Shown: positions 28,484 through 37,846 of the stretch, piece after piece
Numbering within the stretch: the stretch's first letter is position 1
How the letters are laid out: each line of letters begins with the position of its first letter
Source of the DNA: Halorubrum hochsteinianum
GTDB taxonomy: Archaea; Halobacteriota; Halobacteria; Halobacteriales; Haloferacaceae
Direction: 5' to 3'
Length of the DNA: 64,000 nucleotides
NCBI RefSeq assembly: GCF_023702125.1
Contig: NZ_CP098415.1
Span: 1,364,001 to 1,428,000 of the forward strand
Program-made: the position numbers and the translations under genes
The notes under the pieces: generated by a model
The model's input: the letters and a program-made list of their open reading frames with translations, nothing else
Told to the model about the DNA's origin: nothing
The model's database searches: none

Positions 28484-29167
28484 ATGTTCGAATTCATCAC
28501 TAACAACGAGGACCGCGGTCAGGTGGGGATCGGCACCCTCATCGTGTTCATCGCGATGGTGCTGGTGGCAGCGATCGCCGCCGGCGTCCTGATCAACACG
28601 GCCGGATTCCTCCAGTCACAGGCGGAAGCGACCGGTCAAGAGAGTACGGATCTCGTTTCTGAGCGGATCGACGTGACGAGTACCGTGGGTATCGTGGAAG
28701 ATAGTGGAATATACGGCCAGACCGTTGGCGACAACCCGCAGAATCTTTCGCAAGTTCGCGTCGGAGTAACGGCTGCGTCCGGTGCCGACCAAATCGACCT
28801 GAACAAGACAACCGTTCAGGTCGTCGGTCCGAACGGTCAGGCGACGTTGACCTTCGATGATACGGCAGATGGCTCGTACGGTGATGCCTCCGGCATCAAT
28901 TCGGGAACGTTCGCTATTCAAAACGCCAGTGGGGGATACATTAGCTCTGACAATGCTGTCCTCAACTCCAGCAATTCGTTCACGCTAGTATTCAATACGA
29001 ACAACGAACCGCTTGGAGACGGAGAAGACGCCAGTACCGGTGGAGTCCTGTTCGGCGAGAGCGAGTCCTCATCGCTTGACATCGTTTCCCCGTCTGGTGC
29101 GACGACATCCGTCGAACTGACTGCTCCGGACCTGTTCAGTAAAAAGGGCGCAGCGGTCCGGCTCTAA
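28484..29167 (+). CDS. arlA2: Archaellin (filament subunit 2)
   Basis: This 227-residue prearchaellin has signal [12 protein letters not shown] followed by mature [19 protein letters not shown], the same as the first copy. DNA over the first 45 codons is nearly identical to arlA1 while the outer domains diverge and differ in length. Sequons include NLS, NKT, NAS and NSS. It is co-transcribed with arlA1 with a 2-nt gap and ends in the conserved KKGAAVRL. Confidence 0.95.
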   Translation: MFEFITNNEDRGQVGIGTLIVFIAMVLVAAIAAGVLINTAGFLQSQAEATGQESTDLVSERIDVTSTVGIVEDSGIYGQTVGDNPQNLSQVRVGVTAASGADQIDLNKTTVQVVGPNGQATLTFDDTADGSYGDASGINSGTFAIQNASGGYISSDNAVLNSSNSFTLVFNTNNEPLGDGEDASTGGVLFGESESSSLDIVSPSGATTSVELTAPDLFSKKGAAVRL

Positions 29168-29250
29168 CGAGCCTCGAATAGCACAGTAACCACCTTGCGG
29201 CGGCTCGGCCGCCCGCAACACCTATTCTTCGGCGCGCGCTACCGTGACCC

Positions 29251-30015
29251 ATGAGTGACGACGAGGCGCTGCCGGCCGACCCGGAGGAGCTCGACTTCAC
29301 CGACGACGAGAACGTCGTCGAGATCGGGGACGGCCGCTACGTCGTCGGGACGAACGGCCGGCCCAACGTCGGCCGGTCGCGCGGGCAGCGTCGCGCTCCG
29401 CCCGCGGACGACGACTCCGGCTTCACCGCGGCGGACCCGGCGAACCCCTCGGACCGCCGCCCCGCCGGCGACGACCCGCAGGCGAGCGCGGCCGGTCCCG
29501 GCGTCGGCGAACGCGGTCAGCCCACTGGCGGCCAACCCAACGCCGGGGGGCAACCCGGTGGCGGGCGACAGTCCGGTGGGGGGCCGCCCGGCGGCGGGCA
29601 ACCGCCGCCGAACGCCGCCGGAGGGCAGCGTCGGAACCAGTCCGCAACCGGGGGCGACGCGGTCGACCGACAGGCGGTGAGCCGGTGGCTGGCCGACTCC
29701 TTCGAGGGCGACGGGTTCGCGTACGGCATCGACGCGACGCTCCACGCGAACGGCGACACTACCCGCCAGCGGATGGTCTCGAACGACGTGACGGCGACGT
29801 TCGACACGCTCATCTCGTGGTTCGCGTCGAACGCCGGCCCGAGTTCGCCGACGCCGGAGGCGATCGGACTGCTGCTCGCCGCGAGCGAGACCACCGTCGA
29901 CGTCCCGCCGGTGATGATAAAGCGGTTCGCGGCGAGTCAGGGGCTCTCCGCGAGCGACAGCATCGGGGACCTGGTGCGCGCCGCCGAAGAGCAGGGCGGG
30001 TTCAGGATCGAGTGA
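29251..30015 (+). CDS. Haloarchaeal protein with Gly/Pro-rich linker
   Basis: This 254-residue protein has an N-terminal acidic segment (DFTDDENVVEIGDGRYVVGT). A linker of about 80 residues consists of GGGQP/GGQPNAGG-type repeats. The C-terminal domain is alpha-helical (AVSRWLADSFEGDGFAYGID, then ISWFASNAGPSSPTPEAIGL). No membrane segment is seen. Proteins with this kind of short C-terminal helical domain are found beside haloarchaeal archaellum genes but I cannot name a function. It sits 83 nt after arlA2. Confidence 0.7.
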   Translation: MSDDEALPADPEELDFTDDENVVEIGDGRYVVGTNGRPNVGRSRGQRRAPPADDDSGFTAADPANPSDRRPAGDDPQASAAGPGVGERGQPTGGQPNAGGQPGGGRQSGGGPPGGGQPPPNAAGGQRRNQSATGGDAVDRQAVSRWLADSFEGDGFAYGIDATLHANGDTTRQRMVSNDVTATFDTLISWFASNAGPSSPTPEAIGLLLAASETTVDVPPVMIKRFAASQGLSASDSIGDLVRAAEEQGGFRIE

Positions 30016-30050
30016 CGCCCGTCAGTAGACTGGGACGCTCGCTTCGATCC

Positions 30051-30497
30051 TCACAGTAGCACGTACAGCGCCACGCCGATCAGGGCGAATATCGCGTAGA
30101 GCCCGGCCATCACCTCTCGCTTCAGGGAACTCCCCAGCGGCCGGGCGGTGAGCCGTCGGATCGGCGGGAGGATCGCGATCCCCGCGAGGATCAGCGGGAT
30201 GGAGCTGATCTTCCCGATGCTGAGCGCGATGACGATCGTTCCGTACCCGACGACGTAACAGCCGCGCCGCCAGAGCTGCTCGCGGTCGTTGAGGTCGGCC
30301 ATGTCCGCGAAGCCGTCGCCCCCGCCACTGTCGCCGCCTCCCTCTCCGCCGCCCCCGCCGCCGGCGACCTGTTGCGCCTGCCGCTGGACGTACTCGTCGA
30401 GCTCCTCGGCCGCGTCCTCCGTCTGCGGAGCGCCACACTCCGCGCAGTATCGGTCTCCGTCGTCGGTCGGCGCGTCACAGCGGGGACACGATGGCAT
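30051..30497 (-). CDS. Zinc-ribbon membrane protein
   Basis: In this 148-residue protein an N-terminal zinc ribbon (CPRCDAPTDDGDRYCAECG) is followed by an acidic/coiled segment, a Gly-rich linker, and two C-terminal transmembrane regions (YGTIVIALSIGKISSIPLIL and VMAGLYAIFALIGVALYVLL). This is a common haloarchaeal layout of unknown role. It is on the strand opposite to the archaellum genes, convergent with the 29251 gene. Confidence 0.75.
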   Translation of the reverse strand: MPSCPRCDAPTDDGDRYCAECGAPQTEDAAEELDEYVQRQAQQVAGGGGGGEGGGDSGGGDGFADMADLNDREQLWRRGCYVVGYGTIVIALSIGKISSIPLILAGIAILPPIRRLTARPLGSSLKREVMAGLYAIFALIGVALYVLL

Positions 30498-30722
30498 TCT
30501 GATCGAAATCCCACTCCCGTCGGATTTAATTCTTCGGGGAACGCCCGATCGGTGAGCCCCGCCGCCGTCTCCCGGTCTCCCCGATCGAGACGTTCGACCT
30601 CGCGCTGCGATTTTTGTCGGTGATAATCGAGAGGGTACCCTTTAGTCGGTGACTCGCGGAGTCCCGTCCAACCGACGGTGGGCCGATCCCCGGCCCGCCA
30701 CTCAAGAACTCACACACACACG

Positions 30723-33083
30723 ATGACATCCGAACGCCCTCCGGACGACGCCGATCTCGCTTCGGCCGACGCTGACCGCCCCGCGGACGATCCGACTCCG
30801 CGCGACGAGCGCCCCGCCGCCGCGGAGCAGATCGCGCAGCGCTCGACGCACCGAGCTGCGCTCCTCGCGCTGGTCGCCTGCCTCGCGCTCGTCGTCGCCG
30901 CGGCTGCCGGCCCCGGAGCCGTCGCCCTCTCGCCCGAGGCTCCGACCCCGACGGCTCAGGCCGGAGACGCCGCCCCGCTCACCGGCGATGACCGCCGAGC
31001 GATCGCCGCCGACCCGTCCGACCGCGCCGAGATCAGCGGCGGGTTCAGCCGGGACGTGTACACGGGTATCGCCGGCGATCCGGTCACGATCAGACACGCC
31101 GTCGACGCCTCCGACGGCGACGAGGCGTACCTCCTCATCGGGGGGAACCGGCTCACCGACACGGGACAGTCGGTCGGATTCATCGACGTTATCAGAGTGA
31201 GCGGCTCCGAGACCACGATCAACACGCGAACCCTCGGGACCGACGCGACGAACGTCGAGAGCTGTAGCGAGGTCAACTGTAGCATCGAGTTCCGTGACGA
31301 GAACGGGGAACCGATTGCTGGAAATCTCTCTGCTGCCCGAAATTCTTCGGAAATTCCGGGCGCGACTGGTGCCGGCGGGCTCCCCCGCCCGATAGCCCCG
31401 CAGCGATACCGGCTCGCGATCACCAACGGGACGTTCGTCGTCGAAGACTCCGGGCAGGTGACGCCAGTCGAAATGGCCGGGCGGGCGGAACTCGTCTTAG
31501 AGAAGCCGACGCTTCACGAGGAGGTTGAAGTGTTCACCACCGCGGACCGCAGTGATATCCCGGATACCGACCCCGACGCCGAGGAGTCGATCGACGCGCT
31601 CCGGGAGAACGGACTCGACCGGACCACGGTAACGAAGGGCGACCGCGTCGTGCTCGGCTTCGAGTCGAGCGGCATCTGGGGCGCGCTCTCGCACTTCGCC
31701 GGGTCGACCGAGGACGTACAGGCGGGAACGGAACTCAACCACACCGTCTTGGACAGCTTCCTCGGTGCCGAGGAAGGGGTCTCGCTCCGGGTCCGACAGA
31801 CCAACCCCGGCCGGAACCAAGCGGCGTCGGAGTTCGATCTCTCGGCGGCCGACTCGGACGACGTCTCCCTGATCCTGGCCGACGCGAGCGAGGGAACGGC
31901 CGGCGACGACGACCCGACTGCGGGCCGCTTCTACCTCGTCTTGGACACGAGCGACGGGGGGCCGTTCACGAGGGACCCCGAACCCGGCGACGAGTTCGCC
32001 GCCGAGTTCGCGCTGGAGGGAACCGAGGGCGAGCGGTACGCGTTCGCCGACGGCGGCGAGCCGCCCGCGGCGTTCGACGGAACCTCGTCGGCGTCCGGGC
32101 AGTTCCCCTACTGGGAGGCGGCGGACGAGACCGTGAGCGCCGAGGCGTCGTTCAGTGTCCGGGAGCGGTACATCCGGTACGACCACGTCACCGACGACGG
32201 CGAACTCCTCGTTGAGGCGGACGGCGGAACGGTCACGGGGACGACCTCGATAATTCCGGTCGAGGAGATGGCCGCGAACTTCGTGAATGACGCCGGCGAG
32301 CCGATCCGGACGGAGGCGTCGATGGAGGTCTCGGACGGGAACTTCACCATCGACGCCGACCTCGACGACGTTTCGCCCGGCACCCGCCTGAACTACGAGC
32401 TGTACCAAGGCACGTCACTCAAGGACAGTCGGAACGTCGTCGTCGTCTCCAACACGTCGGAGCCGGACCGGCTCGCGATCGAGAACGTCACCGCGAACGT
32501 CACCGTCATCGAGGACGGGAACCTCTCCGCGCTCGATGTCGACGTTCGCAACGTCGGGGGGGTCGAAGGCGAGGGAACCCTCGCGCTCGACGTCGACGAC
32601 AGGAACCTCACCGCCTCGCGCGACCTGACGCTGTCCGGGAACGAGTCGCGCACCGTGGCGTTCTCGTCCGTTAGCGTCGACCGTCTCGACCCCGGCGAGT
32701 ACCAGTTCTCGGTCGCGCTCGACAACGATGTCCGGAACGGGACGCTCGTCGTCACCGACGACCCGGCGAAGACGACGCTCGACGACGATGACGACGCGGG
32801 CGACGACGGCAACGGTACCGACGGCGGGGATTCGACCGACTCCTCAGACGCGGGAGAGGGCGGGTCGGCCGACGGCTCGTCGACGGGAAGCGAGAACGGC
32901 TCGGAGTCGGAGGATAACGGCTCGGAGTCGGACGGCGACTCCCCGGACCCGGACGGCGAGCCGGGCGGCGAGGACGGGGACGACGGGGCGGCGACGTTCC
33001 TCCCGTTCGGCATCGGGACGCGCGAGACGTTCGGCGGAACGGTCCTCGTCGGGGCGACGTACCTCCTCGGTCACTGGGTGTGA
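30723..33083 (+). CDS. Large surface glycoprotein-like protein
   Basis: This 786-residue protein has an N-terminal cytoplasmic, Asp/Pro-rich lead of about 45 residues. A signal/anchor helix follows (AALLALVACLALVVAAAAGP), then a large ectodomain of beta domains resembling the haloarchaeal S-layer/BGTF type (start GGFSRDVYTGIAGDPVTIRH). A CARDB-like region (LDVDVRNVGGVEGEGTLALD) lies near residue 620. An Asp/Ser/Gly-rich stalk leads to a C-terminal hydrophobic end (FGGTVLVGATYLLGHWV). More than ten N-x-S/T sequons are present. It lacks a PGF-CTERM motif. Its position between archaellin and che genes suggests a surface role linked to motility or adhesion. Confidence 0.75.
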   Translation: MTSERPPDDADLASADADRPADDPTPRDERPAAAEQIAQRSTHRAALLALVACLALVVAAAAGPGAVALSPEAPTPTAQAGDAAPLTGDDRRAIAADPSDRAEISGGFSRDVYTGIAGDPVTIRHAVDASDGDEAYLLIGGNRLTDTGQSVGFIDVIRVSGSETTINTRTLGTDATNVESCSEVNCSIEFRDENGEPIAGNLSAARNSSEIPGATGAGGLPRPIAPQRYRLAITNGTFVVEDSGQVTPVEMAGRAELVLEKPTLHEEVEVFTTADRSDIPDTDPDAEESIDALRENGLDRTTVTKGDRVVLGFESSGIWGALSHFAGSTEDVQAGTELNHTVLDSFLGAEEGVSLRVRQTNPGRNQAASEFDLSAADSDDVSLILADASEGTAGDDDPTAGRFYLVLDTSDGGPFTRDPEPGDEFAAEFALEGTEGERYAFADGGEPPAAFDGTSSASGQFPYWEAADETVSAEASFSVRERYIRYDHVTDDGELLVEADGGTVTGTTSIIPVEEMAANFVNDAGEPIRTEASMEVSDGNFTIDADLDDVSPGTRLNYELYQGTSLKDSRNVVVVSNTSEPDRLAIENVTANVTVIEDGNLSALDVDVRNVGGVEGEGTLALDVDDRNLTASRDLTLSGNESRTVAFSSVSVDRLDPGEYQFSVALDNDVRNGTLVVTDDPAKTTLDDDDDAGDDGNGTDGGDSTDSSDAGEGGSADGSSTGSENGSESEDNGSESDGDSPDPDGEPGGEDGDDGAATFLPFGIGTRETFGGTVLVGATYLLGHWV

Positions 33084-33125
33084 CTCGCCGTTCGGTTCGC
33101 AGCTGCTCCTCGCCTCCCCGATCCA

Positions 33126-33168
33126 TTCTCAGCGCTGAGAACCGCGGGGGAGCGATTAAGTGATCGCT
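33126..33168 (+). promoter_or_regulatory. Two palindromes in front of cheY
   Basis: TTCTCAGCGCTGAGAA (33126-33141) is a perfect 16-bp palindrome. Ten bases on, AGCGAT-TAAGTG-ATCGCT (33151-33168) has perfect 6-bp arms around a TTAAG TATA-like core. cheY starts at 33189. The first could be a terminator hairpin for the upstream gene or an operator; the second overlaps the likely promoter. Confidence 0.5.
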
Positions 33169-33188
33169 ACACCCCGATTCAGACAACA

Positions 33189-33545
33189 ATGGCTACGCGG
33201 GTACTCATCGCCGACGACTCGGAGTTCATGCGGAACCTCCTCCGGGAGATCCTCGAAGGAGAGTTCGAGATCGTCGGGGAGGCGGAAAACGGCGTCGAGG
33301 CGGTCAACATGTACGAAGAGCACGGGCCGGACCTCGTGATGATGGACATCGTGATGCCGATCCGCGACGGGATCGAGGCGACGACGGAGATCTTAGAGGA
33401 CAACCCCGACGCGACGGTGATCATGTGTACCAGCGTCGGACAGGAGGAGAAGATGAAGGCGGCGATCAAGGCGGGCGCGGAGGGGTACATCACGAAGCCG
33501 TTCCAGAAGCCGAACGTGCTCGACGCCATCGGTTCGGCGGTATAA
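33189..33545 (+). CDS. cheY: Chemotaxis response regulator CheY
   Basis: This 118-residue single receiver domain has acidic residues in LIADDSEFMRNLL, the phosphoacceptor Asp in DLVMMDIVMPIRDG, Thr in MCTSVGQEEKM and Lys in YITKPFQKP. Phosphorylated by CheA, archaeal CheY acts on the archaellum motor through the CheF adaptor. It overlaps cheC by one base (TAATG). cheA, cheB, cheW, cheR and cheF are not in the window. Confidence 0.96.
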   Translation: MATRVLIADDSEFMRNLLREILEGEFEIVGEAENGVEAVNMYEEHGPDLVMMDIVMPIRDGIEATTEILEDNPDATVIMCTSVGQEEKMKAAIKAGAEGYITKPFQKPNVLDAIGSAV

Positions 33546-34747
33546 TGCGCGTCGACGTCCGCGCGCTCGGCGCTTGTAACCGTCTCGCGGAGCAGGGGGC
33601 GAAACAGGCTGCGGGTGCGCTCTCGGACCTCACCGGGACGGACCTCGCGGTCGAGGTGACCGGCGCGAGCGTCGCCAGCGGCGAGGACCTCGCGGAGTCG
33701 TTCGCGGGCCGGGAGTCCATCGGCGTGAGCGTCGGGCTCCGCGGCGGACTGGACGGCGAGGCGGTCCTCGCGTTCGACGCCGTCAACGCCGACGCGCTGC
33801 TCTCGCTGCTCCCCGGCGGACAGTCGATGGAGCGGAGCGCGGTGACGGAGGTCGGCAACATCGCGCTGGGCGGGTTCCTCGACGGCTGGGCGAACTACCT
33901 CGGGAAGGCGATCGACATGTCGCCGCCGCGGTACTTCGAGGCGGACGGCGCGGCGGTGCTGCCGGACGGGGCGCTCGCCGGCGACGGCGTGTTCCTCTTC
34001 GAGAGCCGGCTGGACGCGACGACGACGGACCTCGACTTCTCCATCTACATGCTGCCCGACTCGGGCCCGTTCCGGGACCTCATCGTCGGGAAGACGGCCC
34101 CCGCGGCGGCGGCCGGTGACGCGCCCGGCGCGGCGGCGAACGACGGCACCACCAGCACGGCGGTCCCCTACGAGTCGCTGTCGACGTTCTCGTCGCTGGC
34201 GAAGGAGGGGTCGGCCAACGCCGCCGACAACATCGCGATGATGACCGGGCTGGAGACGAGCGTCGACGTGAGCCGGCTCCGGTTCGTCCCGCTCGCCGAC
34301 GTGCCCGCGGAGGTCGGCACCGAGCCGCACGCGGGTACGGTGTTCGAGCTACAGGGCCAGCCGAGCGGCTACCTCGCCATCCTCTTCGAGGAGTCGTCGG
34401 CGGCGGCCGTCGCGGACGCGATGCTCCCGATGGAGCCCGACGAACCGCTCGGCGACATGGCCGAGAACGCGCTCTGCGAGCTCGGCAACGTGATGACGAG
34501 CGGGTTCATCGACGGCTGGGCGAACGTGCTCGGCACGACGATCACGCACTCCCCGCCGGAGTTCGTCCACGACATCGGCGCGTCGACGATCAGCCCGCTC
34601 GTCGCGAAGCTGAGCGAGCGACAGGACTACGGGTTCGTGATCGACACCGCCATCCGGACGGAGGGGATTCAGGCGCGGTGCGACGTGTACGCGCTCCCCG
34701 ACGAGCGCGAACTAGCCCGGGCGCTCGACCAGCTCTCAGAGTCGTGA
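33545..34747 (+). CDS. cheC: Chemotaxis protein CheC (two CheC/CheX-type modules)
   Basis: This 400-residue protein has two CheC-like repeats. Each has the phosphatase-type helix pattern: VTEVGNIALGGFLDGWANYL and later AENALCELGNVMTSGFIDGW, each followed by a SPP motif. CheC dephosphorylates CheY-P and interacts with CheD. The start MRVDVRALGACNRLAEQGAK overlaps the cheY stop. The fused two-module form is longer than bacterial CheC (about 200 aa). Confidence 0.92.
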   Translation: MRVDVRALGACNRLAEQGAKQAAGALSDLTGTDLAVEVTGASVASGEDLAESFAGRESIGVSVGLRGGLDGEAVLAFDAVNADALLSLLPGGQSMERSAVTEVGNIALGGFLDGWANYLGKAIDMSPPRYFEADGAAVLPDGALAGDGVFLFESRLDATTTDLDFSIYMLPDSGPFRDLIVGKTAPAAAAGDAPGAAANDGTTSTAVPYESLSTFSSLAKEGSANAADNIAMMTGLETSVDVSRLRFVPLADVPAEVGTEPHAGTVFELQGQPSGYLAILFEESSAAAVADAMLPMEPDEPLGDMAENALCELGNVMTSGFIDGWANVLGTTITHSPPEFVHDIGASTISPLVAKLSERQDYGFVIDTAIRTEGIQARCDVYALPDERELARALDQLSES

Positions 34748-35325
34748 CCCGCTCGCTCTCCGACGATCGGCCGGACGACCCGGCGGACCGAACGGGGAGC
34801 GACGCGGTCGCCGACGCGGAGCCGACCGCCGTCACCGGCGGTCCTTCGGCCGACGACCGCGGCCGGATCAAGGTCGGCGTGGGCGAGCTCGCGGTCACGA
34901 GCGAGGACGCGACGCTGACGACCAGCGGCCTCGGCTCCTGCGTCGCGGTCGCGCTCGTCGACGAGCGGGCGGGCGTCCGCGGGCTCCTCCACGCCATGCT
35001 GCCGGCGGGCGAGGGGCGAACCACGGCCGCCTCCCGGCCCGCGAAGTACGTCGACACCGGGGTCGACACCCTGATCGCGGCCATCGACGACGCCGGCGGC
35101 GACCCCCGGCGATTGGAGGCGCGGGTCGCCGGCGGGGCCGAGATGCTCGACCTCACCGACGCGGTCGGGCCGCGGAACGTCGAACGGGTCGGCGAAGTGC
35201 TCGACGCGGCCGGCGTTCCGATCGTCGCCAGCGACGTCGGCGACACCGTCGGCCGGACGGTTCGGTTCGGTCCCGACGGCCGCCTCGTCGTCAGGGCCGC
35301 GGACGGGTTCGAACGCGCGATCTGA
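34744..35325 (+). CDS. cheD: Chemoreceptor glutamine deamidase CheD
   Basis: This 193-residue protein starts with GTG overlapping the cheC stop (GTGA). The catalytic triad region is present: Cys in TTSGLGSCVAVALVD and His in GVRGLLHAMLPAGEG, with a Thr/Asp nearby. CheD deamidates receptor glutamines and is regulated by CheC. The first 45 residues are a poorly conserved acidic lead, so a later start is possible. Confidence 0.93.
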   Translation: MTRSLSDDRPDDPADRTGSDAVADAEPTAVTGGPSADDRGRIKVGVGELAVTSEDATLTTSGLGSCVAVALVDERAGVRGLLHAMLPAGEGRTTAASRPAKYVDTGVDTLIAAIDDAGGDPRRLEARVAGGAEMLDLTDAVGPRNVERVGEVLDAAGVPIVASDVGDTVGRTVRFGPDGRLVVRAADGFERAI

Positions 35326-35475
35326 CCGCCGTTCGACCGCCGGCTTCTCACCTCTGCGTTTCGCGTTCTCCCGTTACAGCGCTCCGTCGGAGCGATTTCC
35401 GTCTCGTGACGTGCTTTCTCATGGCTGATATTTTGAGGGGTGAATTGAAGTAGCTTCTGCGGGTCGTACACGGTA

Positions 35476-37386
35476 ATGGGCCTCGAACTACCGGTGTGGG
35501 GAGCTCCAACCGCCGCCTGGGCAGTCGCCACGCTGGGGCTCGTCGGTGCGAGCGTCCTCGACAGGTTCCTCGACGACGACGGATCCGACGACGACGGTTC
35601 CGGTGGTATGGACGGTAACGACGACCCCTTCGGCGGCGACATGGGCGGCGGAGGGATGGGCGGCGGCATGGGCGGTGGCGACGGCGGCGGTGGCGGCGGC
35701 GGCGACGGCTTCGACGACTTCGACGGCATGGACGAGTGGGACGACGAGTTCGACGACGGCGGCGGCGGCGGTGGCGGTGCCGCGACCGACGAGCTGGAGA
35801 ACCGGCTCGACGAACTGGAGAACGAGGTCGCCTCGCTCTCCTCGACCGTCTCGACGGTCCGCTCCGAGAACGAGGAGATCTCCGCCGCGGTCGACGACAT
35901 CGAGGAGGACGTCCGCAACCTCCTCGACATCTACGAGATGGTCACGCGCGGCATCAACCCCTTCGTCGACGACGGCGGCGGCTTCGACAGCGTCGCCGGC
36001 GGCGGCGAGGGCTCGTTCGGCATCTTCGACGACGAGGACGGCGGCGAGGAGGAGGACCTCGACGAGGACGTGGCGAACGCGGACGCCGACGGGTTCTTCG
36101 ACGACGACCTCCTCGACGAGGAGGAGTCGGACGGCTTCGACGACGAGGCCGACGACGGCGGCGAGTTCGACGACCTCGACGGCGACCTCGACGACGGGGA
36201 CGGGTTCGACGACCTCGACGACGACTTCGGGGAACTGGACGACGACAGCACGGACGACGCCGCGTCCGAGACCGAAACGGCGGACGACGGAGACGATATG
36301 AACGACGATGGAAAGAGTTTCAGCGAACTGAAAGAAGAGTACGATTCCGGGGAGGCCGACTGGGCCGAGGAGGGCGACGACGCCGCGGACGAGGACCCGT
36401 TCGACGACGGGGATGACTCGTTCGACGACCCCGGCGACGAGACCGACTCGTTCGGCGAGGCCGACGACGGCTTCGAGGACGACGGCTTCGAGGACGACGG
36501 CCTCGGGGACGACCTCGGCGGCGTCGACGACGGCTTCGACGAACCGGCCGACCCGGAGCCGGCCGGGACAGCCGCCGACCCCGAACCGGCCGCAGACCCC
36601 GAACCGGCCGCCGACCCCGCGCCCGACCGACAGCCCGGCGGCGATCCCGCCGAGGCCTCCGGGGGCTTCCAGTACGTCGGCGAGGACGACCTCTCGAGCG
36701 GGAGCGGCCGTGGCAAGCCGTACCTCACCGAGCTGCCCGGCGACTACGTGGGCGACCTCCTCGTGATGGAGTGGCTGGAGTTCCTCGTCTCCGAGAGCGA
36801 CGTCACCGACGCGGTGCGCGCGATCAACTACTACGAGCGGATCGAATGGATCGGCCCCGACGCCGCGGCGCGGCTCCGGGACTTCCTCTCCGGGTTCGGC
36901 ACCATCGACCGCAACCTCGTCGACCGGCCGGGCACCGACCGGCTCGTCCGCGAGCACCACACCCGCAGCCTCCGATACGTGACCCAGCTCAACGGCACCA
37001 ACAGCCACACGGTCCTCCTGGACCGCTGGGACGACCTCGCCGGGGGGTCGCTCGTCGGCGGCGGGCGACCGGTCGGCGGTCGCCGGGGCGGCCGCCACCG
37101 CGGGCGGGGCGACTCCGGCCACGACGGCCGAGCGAACCGCGCCGACCGCAACGGCCACGACGGCCGCGGCGAGCCGCCGGCACCGGAGCGGAACGGTCAC
37201 GGTGCGTCCGGTCACAGCGACGCGCCCGATGCCCGGGAGCGGCGGACGAACGGCGCGGACCACGGCGATGCGGACCACCGCGACGACCGACGCGATCGGA
37301 ACGGCTCGACGCGACCGATGAACGACCCGAATCCCCGTTCCGACCGCGCCGATCCGGCCGACGGAGGGTGGGGAGATGGGCGTTAG
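35476..37386 (+). CDS. arlCE: Archaellum accessory protein ArlCE (FlaCE)
   Basis: This 636-residue fusion has an N-terminal hydrophobic segment (TAAWAVATLGLVGASVLD), a Gly/Asp-rich stretch and a coiled coil at about residues 110-160 (ENRLDELENEVASLSSTV), i.e. the ArlC-type part. An exceptionally acidic spacer of about 230 residues follows. The ArlD/E domain is at about 410-510 (KPYLTELPGDYVGDLLVMEW, then DFLSGFGTIDRNLVD). The His/Arg/Asp-rich tail is unlike typical relatives. It links chemotaxis signalling to the motor and overlaps arlF by 11 bases. Confidence 0.93.
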   Translation: MGLELPVWGAPTAAWAVATLGLVGASVLDRFLDDDGSDDDGSGGMDGNDDPFGGDMGGGGMGGGMGGGDGGGGGGGDGFDDFDGMDEWDDEFDDGGGGGGGAATDELENRLDELENEVASLSSTVSTVRSENEEISAAVDDIEEDVRNLLDIYEMVTRGINPFVDDGGGFDSVAGGGEGSFGIFDDEDGGEEEDLDEDVANADADGFFDDDLLDEEESDGFDDEADDGGEFDDLDGDLDDGDGFDDLDDDFGELDDDSTDDAASETETADDGDDMNDDGKSFSELKEEYDSGEADWAEEGDDAADEDPFDDGDDSFDDPGDETDSFGEADDGFEDDGFEDDGLGDDLGGVDDGFDEPADPEPAGTAADPEPAADPEPAADPAPDRQPGGDPAEASGGFQYVGEDDLSSGSGRGKPYLTELPGDYVGDLLVMEWLEFLVSESDVTDAVRAINYYERIEWIGPDAAARLRDFLSGFGTIDRNLVDRPGTDRLVREHHTRSLRYVTQLNGTNSHTVLLDRWDDLAGGSLVGGGRPVGGRRGGRHRGRGDSGHDGRANRADRNGHDGRGEPPAPERNGHGASGHSDAPDARERRTNGADHGDADHRDDRRDRNGSTRPMNDPNPRSDRADPADGGWGDGR

Positions 37387-37846
37387 CGTCTCCGCGTCCA
37401 CGGCCATCATCGTCGCGGGGCTGTTCTTCGCGTTCACGACGTTTTACCCCGTGGCGGCCAACGGGCTCGACCGCGTCTCCGAAGCGCAACACGGCGTCAA
37501 CGAGCGCGCGCTCGAACGCCAGAACACCGACTTCACCGTGACGAACGCGACCACCGACGGGACGACGCTCACGGTCAACGCCACGAACGAGGGCTCCGTC
37601 GGGCTCGTCGCCGACGACGCGACGCTCGTCGTCGGCAACGAGTACGTCGACGCGGGCGGGCCGAACGCGAGTACGACCGTCGACGGCGACGGCGACACCG
37701 CGCTCTGGCTCGGCGACGAGACGCTGCGCGTCGAGATCGCCGAGAGCGACCTCTCGACCGACGTGGTCGGGAACGAGACCCGCGTCGTCCTCGTCGTCGA
37801 GTCCGGCGTCCGCGACGCCGCGACCGTGACGGAGGTGAGCGCGTAG
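37376..37846 (+). CDS. arlF: Archaellum stator protein ArlF
   Basis: This 156-residue protein has an N-terminal archaellin-like helix (MGVSVSASTAIIVAGLFFAF) and a beta-sandwich ectodomain with several NxS/T sequons (NAT, NAS, NET). ArlF binds S-layer protein and, with ArlG, forms the stator. Its ATG lies inside the end of arlCE and its stop TAG abuts the arlG ATG. Confidence 0.92.
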   Translation: MGVSVSASTAIIVAGLFFAFTTFYPVAANGLDRVSEAQHGVNERALERQNTDFTVTNATTDGTTLTVNATNEGSVGLVADDATLVVGNEYVDAGGPNASTTVDGDGDTALWLGDETLRVEIAESDLSTDVVGNETRVVLVVESGVRDAATVTEVSA

